From JBOFCS01 sp051646185 (GTDB lineage: Bacteria; Actinomycetota; Actinomycetes; Mycobacteriales; Mycobacteriaceae), in contig JBOFCS010000087.1 of the NCBI GenBank assembly GCA_051646185.1, positions 1 through 8,802 on the forward strand: DNA of 8,802 nucleotides. The letters are read 5' to 3'. Numbering within the stretch: the first letter of the stretch is position 1; every line of letters starts with the position of its first letter. The notes under the pieces are model-generated. The model made no database searches, was not told where the DNA came from, and worked only from the letters and a program-made list of their open reading frames with translations. The position numbers and the translations under genes are program-made. Below are positions 1 through 6,937 of the stretch, one piece after another.

Positions 1-948
1 ACAAATATTGATGATGCTCCACCCCCACCAGTCCCTTATATTTGCAATGACACACCCGCTCCATCACCATCAACCCCCAACCCTAGCCAACCACCACAAG
101 AAGGCCATCAGACCACCAGCACCACCACTGCTCCATCACCTTCGACAACCCACGATGGGCCAGCGCAGCACCCTCACGACCCACTTACCCAAAGAACAGA
201 AACCGACAACACAATACCCGGACCAGATGGTCTTCCAACCATCAACGGAGACTTATCAGATATTCTCCCTGCTGAACTGGAGAAGCTCGTCAATATTTCC
301 GTACGAAACTTTGATATCGCCATCAGAACGCTACGGGAACAACTGATGACGTTCGCTCGTATCCACGAGCTCGACTACTACGATGTCCTTGCTGACGCCG
401 AGCAAAACGCGCTACGAGCTGTCTTTAAATCCTCCAACCCTTCGGCAGATGATACCTGTGGCAAACCTTTTAACGGACCAGTAGGCGAAGCATCACATGA
501 GGGTGATTTTTTCTACTCAGACTCCTGCACCAAGGGCGTAAACCACGGACACAACGGTATCTTCGTTAACTTAATTGATACAGTTGAAGCTAGCGACGAA
601 AAGGCAGTTCACCTGTCTCCTAATGCTGCCGCAAGTTGGAGATTAAACCCTAAAAAATACTACGTGAAAACCGAGTACGCTTCTAACGCTCAAAAAACCG
701 GTGCTGCACGTTACGCGGAGAAGCAAATAGGTAAAGCTTATAACCTCAATGGTTTTGCTTTTAATCGGCAAGGTGGGGAAGATGTCACCCACTACAATTG
801 CTCTCAATTAGTCTGGGCTTCATACTATGAACCGTATCGGATCGATTTGGATGTTGATAGTGACGGAGGATTATGGAATACCGTCACCCCCAATCCTGGT
901 GTCTATCCTAGAGATCTCACGGACTCCAAAAAGACGGTATCCTACTGA
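1..948 (+). CDS. YiiX/YebB-like permuted papain-fold cysteine hydrolase, 5'-truncated by window edge
   Basis: Frame 1 is open from the first base to the TGA at 946-948, giving 315 visible residues with the N-terminus outside the window. Residues 7-79 are a low-complexity Pro/Thr/Ser linker (20 prolines in 73). Residues about 90-145 look helical. The hydrolase domain follows: GD motif at 168-169, GHNGIFV at 183-189 with probable catalytic His184, a GKAYNLNG stretch, YNCSQLVW with probable nucleophile Cys267, and a C-terminal VTPNPGVYPRDL segment. This order, His before Cys, is the circularly permuted layout of the YiiX/YebB group (Peptidase_C92, COG3863), distant relatives of NlpC/P60 amidases. 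Cys153 and Cys176 could form a disulfide, which suits an exported protein. The ATG at 346 (residue 116) would give a 200-residue form, but the frame upstream reads as real protein, so I treat it as internal. Substrate (peptidoglycan, lipid or protein amide) is unknown. The stop overlaps the next gene's start. Confidence 0.82.
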   Translation, partial: TNIDDAPPPPVPYICNDTPAPSPSTPNPSQPPQEGHQTTSTTTAPSPSTTHDGPAQHPHDPLTQRTETDNTIPGPDGLPTINGDLSDILPAELEKLVNISVRNFDIAIRTLREQLMTFARIHELDYYDVLADAEQNALRAVFKSSNPSADDTCGKPFNGPVGEASHEGDFFYSDSCTKGVNHGHNGIFVNLIDTVEASDEKAVHLSPNAAASWRLNPKKYYVKTEYASNAQKTGAARYAEKQIGKAYNLNGFAFNRQGGEDVTHYNCSQLVWASYYEPYRIDLDVDSDGGLWNTVTPNPGVYPRDLTDSKKTVSY

Positions 949-2213
949 TGGGACTTGCACGGACACTTGTTATTTCGTTGCTTTCCTGCATTCTTGCGTT
1001 TTCCACCGCCTCCTGTTTTTCTGAACGCCCCCTACCTGACACAACCGCCTTGGGTGCAGAAGTGGATCGGATACCAGCCGGAACATACGCCGCTGTCATG
1101 GTCACCACCCCCGCGTTTGAAACTCGCAACGGAACCTACCTCGATAATTCGTGGCTGGTTTTTGTTGATAGCACAATGCACCCCCTAGGATACCTTCACC
1201 AAAAAGGGCAGTTTCGTAGCCAAGTGGCCCGATTCCGGGACGGGATAGTGTTTGCCGACCGGCAACATTACAGTGTCGTCACAGCACATGGGACAACAAC
1301 GTACCCGCACAGCGGGAAGGTTATCGGAACCATTTCCCAGTCCCCACATGACCTGGCCACCGGCAATGCCTTCCTGCTACTCAGCGGCGGAGTTCAGGAA
1401 GATGGCCACTACCAGACCCTAGGGATCGAGGTACAGCCCGACGGGACAGCAACACCTTTTAGCCTCAATGGCTATGGGGGCGCACTAGGGCAGTGCTACG
1501 GAAAATCTTATGTCATCTCCACTTCTTCAGTGGAAGACTATTCTCCGATCACCAAGATACAAAGCCGCCTACAACTTTTGGAAATCCTCCGAGTTGACGG
1601 GCACATTCAATACCACACAATCTCCGAATGGGAATCAAAAAGTTTAAGTCCCTATGGAAATAACTTACCCATGGTCTGTGATCCGCAGACCAACTCCATC
1701 AGTGCATACATTCGGGGAGGCAACAGACCCGAGCCTGGAGAACCCTGGGATGCAGGTTTCTACCGGATCAACCTCGACAACGGCACCTCCGAGTGGAACA
1801 CCTTAGACCAGATCGACCCCAATAATCCTGGGTATTCCATTTTAACTGATCGTCACTCCGCTCCTTTTGGCGCAAATACTTCCTGGCCATACAACGATGG
1901 TGTGCGATTCATCAATAACGATGCGGAAATAGTGCACTTACCTCATTCCAGCAACCTTGGTCAGGTGCAAGCCCACTTAGAAAACCCAGATACACAACTT
2001 ATGGCGGCTGTAGCAATCGGATCCGAATACCAGGGCTTAGCTTTTTTTGACCAACGGATCATTGGCGAAGAAATCTCCCCAGCGAATCCCTACTTTTTGC
2101 AGTTTAATCCTGTAACCGGGGCAACCACCCAACGAATCCCAGCACCACAATGGTTAACGGAACTCCTAGACGGGGGAAGATTCACAGTCAATGATATTGC
2201 CATTATCGCCTGA
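948..2213 (+). CDS. Predicted lipoprotein of unknown function, possibly beta-propeller-like
   Basis: This 421-residue protein starts at an ATG whose A is the last base of the upstream TGA (TGATG), so translation is probably coupled to the hydrolase gene; no good separate ribosome-binding site is visible. Residues 1-22 form a signal peptide: Arg5, a hydrophobic core at 7-18, then TASC at 20-23, a usable lipobox with Cys23 as the predicted lipidated residue. An earlier Cys14 follows too short a hydrophobic stretch. The mature part is rich in short strand-turn-strand units, for example around 63-73, 98-120, 140-173, 250-257, 269-280 and 382-399, with Gly/Asn/Asp turns. This suggests a beta-propeller-like or other all-beta sensor fold (inference; no family recognised). 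Cys183 and Cys244 could pair. It should sit on the outer face of the cytoplasmic membrane. A role as partner, inhibitor or immunity protein of the neighbouring hydrolase is possible but unproven. Its stop lies one base from the converging dehydrogenase stop. Confidence 0.8.
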   Translation: MGLARTLVISLLSCILAFSTASCFSERPLPDTTALGAEVDRIPAGTYAAVMVTTPAFETRNGTYLDNSWLVFVDSTMHPLGYLHQKGQFRSQVARFRDGIVFADRQHYSVVTAHGTTTYPHSGKVIGTISQSPHDLATGNAFLLLSGGVQEDGHYQTLGIEVQPDGTATPFSLNGYGGALGQCYGKSYVISTSSVEDYSPITKIQSRLQLLEILRVDGHIQYHTISEWESKSLSPYGNNLPMVCDPQTNSISAYIRGGNRPEPGEPWDAGFYRINLDNGTSEWNTLDQIDPNNPGYSILTDRHSAPFGANTSWPYNDGVRFINNDAEIVHLPHSSNLGQVQAHLENPDTQLMAAVAIGSEYQGLAFFDQRIIGEEISPANPYFLQFNPVTGATTQRIPAPQWLTELLDGGRFTVNDIAIIA

Positions 2214-2214
2214 A

Positions 2215-3375
2215 TCAACAATTTTTGTCAGCACTAGCTACCCAATCAATCACACGCTGAGTGAAGTCAGTTGTTGATAATTTTCCACCCAAATCTATTG
2301 TGGAATAACCAGATTCAATTGTTGACCGTACCGCTCTTTGCATACACTCGGCTGCCGTATGAAAAACGGGAGAATGTTTTTTACCTGCCAACCATTCATA
2401 CAACATCGCCACCGAAAGCATCATGGCCGTCGGGTTAGCTTGGTTTTTCCCGGCAATATCCGGGGCCGAACCATGCGCAGCTTGAGCCATTGCTTGAGTC
2501 TGCGAGCAGTTCAAAGACGCACACACACCTAATGATCCAGAGAGTTCTCCCGCTAAATCCGAGAGAATATCGCCAAACATGTTTTCCGTCAGCAGTACAT
2601 CATAATCACAGGCACGACGAACCAAATGCGCTGCGGCAGCATCTACATGCTCCAAACTCAGAATAACCTCAGGAAAATCCTTGGCGATCTCCTGGCAGAC
2701 ATCAACAAATAGTCCCATAGCAATGGGGAGAACATTTCGCTTATGTATTACTACCACCCTTGGCCTACCTTCAGCCCGGGCCGAAGCCCGAGCCCGAGCT
2801 AGTTCATAGGCCGCTCGAGCAATCCGCTCGGTCGCCGCACGGGTAATAACTCCCACGGCTAAAGCCACCTCTGATGTAGGCATGAACTCCCCCGAGCCGA
2901 CAAACATATTGCGATCGGCGTAAAAACCTTCTGAATTTTCCCGAACCAGTACTAGATCCATATCCGGCACCAACGCTTTGATTCCCGTAAAACTTTGCAC
3001 CGGACGAATATTGGCGAATAAGTCAAATCTTTTCCTGATCAGCCCGCCAGGAGGTAACACCCCCCGGTGACTTTCAGGATAGGAAGCACTGTCATGTGGC
3101 CCCAATATCCACGCATCAAGTTCAGCCAACGCGTTAAGGGTTTCCTCCGGAACGGCACAACCATGACTTTCAATCGCTTTGGCCCCCAAAGGAAGAGGAA
3201 CCCAATCAACGGCTTCTCCTCCCACCGCACTCATGGCAGCTTCCGCTAACTGAACAGCCGCAGGGACTATCTCGGCACCAATACCATCACCAATGAGTAA
3301 TCCAATACACATACCGGCTGTATCCATAGTCCGTGCCCTTTCACCTGCCGGTTGAACTACTAGTCTTTCGATCAC
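2215..3375 (-). CDS. Isocitrate/isopropylmalate dehydrogenase family protein, probably NAD-dependent
   Basis: This is a beta-decarboxylating dehydrogenase of 386 residues from the GTG at 3375. Visible family motifs: nucleotide-fold start GDGIGAE (29-35), RKRFDLFANIRP with substrate-binding arginines (113-125), VRENSEG (144-150) with catalytic Tyr152, HKRNVL with catalytic Lys212, metal-binding Asp245, Asp269 and Asp273 in TENMFGDILSD, and HGSAPDIAGK (301-310). In the last motif Asp306-Ile307 match the pair known to favour NAD over NADP in isopropylmalate dehydrogenases. Such enzymes oxidise and decarboxylate 2-hydroxy acids with Mg2+ or Mn2+. The substrate here could be isopropylmalate, isocitrate, tartrate or another malate analogue, so no gene symbol is given. 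The GTG overlaps the polA stop (GTGA), as livG does with livM. The ATG at 3327 is a serious alternative: it has AAAGGG eight bases upstream and would put the first beta strand nearer the N-terminus, as in relatives. The 3' end faces the lipoprotein gene. Confidence 0.88.
   Translation of the reverse strand: MIERLVVQPAGERARTMDTAGMCIGLLIGDGIGAEIVPAAVQLAEAAMSAVGGEAVDWVPLPLGAKAIESHGCAVPEETLNALAELDAWILGPHDSASYPESHRGVLPPGGLIRKRFDLFANIRPVQSFTGIKALVPDMDLVLVRENSEGFYADRNMFVGSGEFMPTSEVALAVGVITRAATERIARAAYELARARASARAEGRPRVVVIHKRNVLPIAMGLFVDVCQEIAKDFPEVILSLEHVDAAAAHLVRRACDYDVLLTENMFGDILSDLAGELSGSLGVCASLNCSQTQAMAQAAHGSAPDIAGKNQANPTAMMLSVAMLYEWLAGKKHSPVFHTAAECMQRAVRSTIESGYSTIDLGGKLSTTDFTQRVIDWVASADKNC
3336..3341 (-). 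promoter_or_regulatory. Candidate ribosome-binding site for an internal ATG start of the dehydrogenase
   Basis: On the minus strand this reads AAAGGG, eight bases before the ATG at 3327. It supports a 370-residue dehydrogenase starting with MDTAGMCIGLLIGDGIG. The competing GTG at 3375 has a GAGG ten bases upstream inside polA, so the sequence alone does not settle the start. Confidence 0.4.
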
Positions 3376-6119
3376 TCATGGGCAGCCTCATCCCAACTAC
3401 GTCCAAACCCTACTGAAACTTCAAGCGGAACAGCCAAATCATACGCCGAAGCCATATTGTCTCGAACAATTTTTTCTACTTGCTCAGCTTCACCTTGGAC
3501 GATTTCCACTACTAATTCATCATGCACCTGAAGCAACATTCGCGAACGCAATCCAGCCGACTGAAGCCCATGATGAACATTCAGCATTGCCACTTTGATG
3601 ATGTCGGCAGCAGTACCCTGAATAGGCGCATTAAGCGCAGCACGTTCGGCAACTTCCCGTCGCTGACGATTGTCACTATTGAGATCTGGCAGATACCGAC
3701 GGCGACCAAATAATGTAGAGGTGTACCCATCTTTACGAGCCTGTTCCACAACTGCATGGAGATAATCACGAACTCCACCAAAGCGTGAGAAATAGGACTC
3801 CATCTGAGCTTTAGCTTCTTCAGTTGAAATTTTCAGCTGAGTAGCCAAACCATAAGCACTAAGGCCGTAAGCTAAGCCATAACTCATCGCCTTAACCCTG
3901 CGTCGTAATTCTGGAGTAACCTCATCGATAGGTACTCCAAAAGCGCGAGAACCCACAAAACTATGCAGATCTTCCCCGGTATTAAAGGCCTCAATAAGAC
4001 CCTCATCACCAGAAACATGAGCCATAATTCGCATTTCAATCTGCGAATAATCAGCAGTCATCAAACGATGAAAGCCTTGTCCCACAACAAAACTACTCCG
4101 AATTTGACGACCTTCATTATTGCGGACTGGAATATTTTGAAGATTAGGGTCAGTGGAAGACAATCGGCCGGTAGCAGCCACGGTCTGATTGAAAGTGGTG
4201 TGAATCCGCCCATCTTCAGCTATAGATTTCAATAAACCGTCTACAGTTACTTTAAGCCGAGTGGCATCTCGATGCGCAAGTAGGTACTCCAAAAAGGGGT
4301 GCCCAGTTTTATCAAATAATCCCTGCAGCGCTTCAGCATCTGTTGTATACCCAGTTTTCGTTTTTTTAGTCTTGGGCATTCCTAATTCATCAAAAAGCAC
4401 TATCTGCAACTGCTTTGGTGATCCCAAATTAATTTGTTTATCAATAACCGAATAGGCAGATTCTGCTGCCTCGGAAATACTCTGGGCAAACCTACTTTGC
4501 AAATCAGTCAAATGGGTGGAGTCCACAGCAATGCCGTCGGCTTCAATCTCAGCTAACAACCGTTGTAAAGGTAATTCCATCTTGGTCAATAAATCTGTAG
4601 CCTCAATGGAAGCCAATTCAGCATCTAAGGCCTGAGCTAAATCAACAATAGCGCGTGCCTTTATCATTTCCGCTTCAGCGACCTGAGTATCAATCTTATC
4701 TAAATCTTCATCCAGCAATGAAAGCTGCTGCACACCAGCATCTTGGGCCCGAAGTTCTCGATTGAGATAACGCAACACTAGATCATCGAGATTAAAACTT
4801 CGCTGACCAGGACGCACCAAATATGCAGCTAACGCCGTATCAATTGTTATCCCCGCAATTGCCCAACCACGTCCTCGAAGCCCATGGATAGCTTGCTTGG
4901 CTTCATGAATTGCCTTGGGTATAGCAGAATCCGCCAACCAGCTTTTCAGGGCTTCTTCATCTTGGGCAGTCAAAGAAGTAGTGACCAGATAAGCGCCCTC
5001 ACCATCGGGGGCGGCAATAGCCAAAGCTGAAACATCACCGCCATAGGGAAGAAGATTACCCACCACAGATACGCCGTGTCGCTGACCAGAATTTCCATGC
5101 TCGGTTAGCCACTGCGACACCGTACCCGGCAAAAGAGTGCAGCCGCTAAGTTCAAAACCTTCATCTGCTTCTGGTTCACTGGACGATAACGTGGCAAAAA
5201 GCCTATCACGCAATACTTTGAACTCAAGATTGTCAAAGAGTTCATGAATCTTTTCACGATCCCAAGGCCGTAATTCTAATTCATTAGGCACATAAGGTAA
5301 TTGAACATCACGAACCATCTCAGTGAGCTCACGATTGAGCAGGACATGAGGCAGATTCTCACGCAGTGAATCGCCAACTTTCCCACGTACCTTACCAAGA
5401 TTGTCTACCAACCCTTGCAAGCTGCCATATTCTACAATCCACTTAGTCGCAGTCTTCTCCCCGACCCCAGGTATTCCTGGTAAATTATCACTAGGATCTC
5501 CACGCAGAGCCGCAAAATCAGGATACTGGGCTGGGGTTAAACCATATTTCTCCATCACCGCAGCAGGGGTAAATCTTGTGAGATCTGATACCCCCTTTTT
5601 GGGATACAAAACAGTAACTTCATCGGTAACAAGCTGAAGTGAATCACGGTCCCCGGTCACAATAAGAACCCGGAATCCCTCGGCAGCAGCCTGAGTGGCA
5701 ATAGTGGCAATAATGTCATCGGCTTCAAAGCCTGCAATGGCCATCACCGGGATCCCTAACGCACCTAGGACATCTTTGGTGATTTCTACTTGACCCTTAA
5801 ACTCATCTGGAGTTTTACTGCGATTAGCCTTATATTCAGGAAACTTTTCAGCTCGAAAAGTTTTCCTTGACACATCAAATGCCGCGGCAATATGCGTTGG
5901 CTTTTCATCTCGAAGCAAGTTAATGAGCATCGAGGTGAAGCCATAGACCGCATTCGTATTTTGGCCAGTAACAGTTTTAAAATTCTCCGCAGGCAGCGCA
6001 AAAAAAGCCCGAAACGCAATGGAATGCCCATCAAGTAAAAGCAACGTTGCAGGTTCCTGCTCTACTGCTACTGCGCTTGGGCCACCGATCCTGACTTCTA
6101 CCTCTGACTTAGGGCTCAC
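3372..6119 (-). CDS. polA: DNA polymerase I (5' nuclease, inactive 3'-5' exonuclease fold, family A polymerase)
   Basis: This is a full-length 915-residue family A polymerase for Okazaki fragment maturation and excision-repair gap filling. The 5' nuclease (about 25-310) keeps its metal ligands: Asp30, Asp82, FEADD (131-135), TGDRD (155-159) and GDPSDNLPG (207-215), leading into a helix-hairpin-helix. The middle domain (about 320-500) lacks the proofreading carboxylates: there is no DTE motif, no NxxxD and no YxxxD, so it is probably a structural relic, as in mycobacterial PolA. The polymerase has motif A DYSQIE with Asp690, motif B RRRVKAMSYG with Lys743 and Tyr747, and motif C QVHDE with Asp867. 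Tyr747 replaces E. coli Phe762. The GTG at 6119 is the only reasonable start before LLLLDGHS apart from a TTG at residue 26. No Shine-Dalgarno precedes it, but a -10-like element does. The stop overlaps the next gene's GTG by four bases. Confidence 0.98.
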   Translation of the reverse strand: MSPKSEVEVRIGGPSAVAVEQEPATLLLLDGHSIAFRAFFALPAENFKTVTGQNTNAVYGFTSMLINLLRDEKPTHIAAAFDVSRKTFRAEKFPEYKANRSKTPDEFKGQVEITKDVLGALGIPVMAIAGFEADDIIATIATQAAAEGFRVLIVTGDRDSLQLVTDEVTVLYPKKGVSDLTRFTPAAVMEKYGLTPAQYPDFAALRGDPSDNLPGIPGVGEKTATKWIVEYGSLQGLVDNLGKVRGKVGDSLRENLPHVLLNRELTEMVRDVQLPYVPNELELRPWDREKIHELFDNLEFKVLRDRLFATLSSSEPEADEGFELSGCTLLPGTVSQWLTEHGNSGQRHGVSVVGNLLPYGGDVSALAIAAPDGEGAYLVTTSLTAQDEEALKSWLADSAIPKAIHEAKQAIHGLRGRGWAIAGITIDTALAAYLVRPGQRSFNLDDLVLRYLNRELRAQDAGVQQLSLLDEDLDKIDTQVAEAEMIKARAIVDLAQALDAELASIEATDLLTKMELPLQRLLAEIEADGIAVDSTHLTDLQSRFAQSISEAAESAYSVIDKQINLGSPKQLQIVLFDELGMPKTKKTKTGYTTDAEALQGLFDKTGHPFLEYLLAHRDATRLKVTVDGLLKSIAEDGRIHTTFNQTVAATGRLSSTDPNLQNIPVRNNEGRQIRSSFVVGQGFHRLMTADYSQIEMRIMAHVSGDEGLIEAFNTGEDLHSFVGSRAFGVPIDEVTPELRRRVKAMSYGLAYGLSAYGLATQLKISTEEAKAQMESYFSRFGGVRDYLHAVVEQARKDGYTSTLFGRRRYLPDLNSDNRQRREVAERAALNAPIQGTAADIIKVAMLNVHHGLQSAGLRSRMLLQVHDELVVEIVQGEAEQVEKIVRDNMASAYDLAVPLEVSVGFGRSWDEAAHE

Positions 6120-6125
6120 AACACA

Positions 6126-6131
6126 AGTCTA
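6126..6131 (-). promoter_or_regulatory. Candidate -10 element for leaderless transcription of polA
   Basis: The 62-base gap between livF and polA (6120-6181) contains TAGACT on the minus strand, six bases before the polA GTG. With no ribosome-binding site in between, transcription would begin at or next to the GTG, a leaderless arrangement common in actinobacteria. No convincing -35 is seen at 16-19 bases upstream. I found no terminator hairpin in the gap, so read-through from the liv genes is also possible. Confidence 0.4.
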
Positions 6132-6181
6132 GGGATGAGCATCTAACTGCGATACACCGAACCACCACAAGGATCAGCACT

Positions 6182-6937
6182 CTAAGCAACACCCAGGTAA
6201 GCAGCCTTAATACTGGGATCGGCAAGCAAATCTTTACCACTACCAGTATTGGTGATTTCTCCAGTCTCTAAAATATACCCACGATCGGAACGCGCCAGTG
6301 CTTGTTGTGCATTTTGCTCGACTAAGAGGATGGTTGTTCCTTGGGCATTAATTTCAGTGATGATCGAAAAAATTTGAGCAATAATCATTGGTGCCAAACC
6401 CATTGATGGCTCGTCAAGTAATAACAGCCGAGGTCGGGCCATCAAGGCCCGCCCAATAGCCAACATCTGTTGCTCCCCGCCTGACATTGTTCCGCCGACC
6501 TGGCTGCGACGTTCCTGCAATCTTGGGAATAGAGAAAAAACCCACTCAAGCCGCTCTTCGTATTCTTTTTTAGTGACAAACTTACGGAGGTAGTGCCCCA
6601 TATCCAGATTTTCTTGCACGGTCATGCCCGGGAAAACCCCACGACCTTCGGGGGCCTGGACGATACCCAGTCCCACTCGCAAATGAGCTTTCAGGTTAGT
6701 GATGTCTTGTCCATCAAAATAAATTTTTCCTTGAGTAAGCGGCAGCAATCCAGAAAGCATCCGCATCGTTGTGGACTTTCCTGCCCCATTGGACCCAAGC
6801 AAGGTGACTAACTCTCCTTGTTTGACTTCGAGTGAAACACCATGCAGCGCTTTAATGTTTCCGTAGCTAACCGCAGCATCCTCAATCCTAAGCAACGGAA
6901 CTTCTTGTTCTGCTAAAGCATTAGACACTGGTATCAT
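6182..6937 (-). CDS. livF: Branched-chain amino acid (HAAT) ABC transporter ATP-binding protein LivF
   Basis: This is one of the two cytoplasmic ATPases powering a branched-chain amino acid-type importer, 251 residues long. It has Walker A GSNGAGKST (48-56), Q-loop Gln94 in IVQAPEGRGVF, the signature MSGGEQQ (151-157), Walker B LLLLDEP (171-177), and Gln208 in LVEQNA where most ABC ATPases have the H-loop histidine. The APEGRGVF stretch and the VEQN replacement are typical of LivF rather than LivG. The ATG at 6937 lies inside livG, giving a 17-base overlap, and has GGGAG six bases upstream. About ten residues precede the first conserved strand (PLLRIEDAAVSYG). It should pair with LivG beneath the LivH/LivM permease. 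The related urea system (UrtE) is a possible alternative, because HAAT ATPases are alike; the substrate is not fixed by this protein. Confidence 0.93.
   Translation of the reverse strand: MIPVSNALAEQEVPLLRIEDAAVSYGNIKALHGVSLEVKQGELVTLLGSNGAGKSTTMRMLSGLLPLTQGKIYFDGQDITNLKAHLRVGLGIVQAPEGRGVFPGMTVQENLDMGHYLRKFVTKKEYEERLEWVFSLFPRLQERRSQVGGTMSGGEQQMLAIGRALMARPRLLLLDEPSMGLAPMIIAQIFSIITEINAQGTTILLVEQNAQQALARSDRGYILETGEITNTGSGKDLLADPSIKAAYLGVA

Noticed and set aside
8..346. A 112-codon open frame on the + strand before the hydrolase domain
   Set aside because: It overlaps frame 1, which continues into the hydrolase gene. Its product is a His/Pro-rich string with no fold features, as expected from a +1 reading of a proline/threonine-rich coding region.
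989..991. Cys14 of the lipoprotein as the lipidation site
   Set aside because: The residues before it (LLS) fit a lipobox poorly and the hydrophobic core would be too short. Cys23 after a full hydrophobic stretch fits better.
3963..4235. A 90-codon open frame antisense to polA
   Set aside because: It lies opposite the conserved polymerase domain. Its composition is typical of an antisense shadow.
6120..6181. Possible terminator hairpin between livF and polA
   Set aside because: Two similar segments are present (GTGCTGATCC and ATGCTCATCC on the minus strand), but they are imperfect direct copies, not inverted ones, and no T-run follows.
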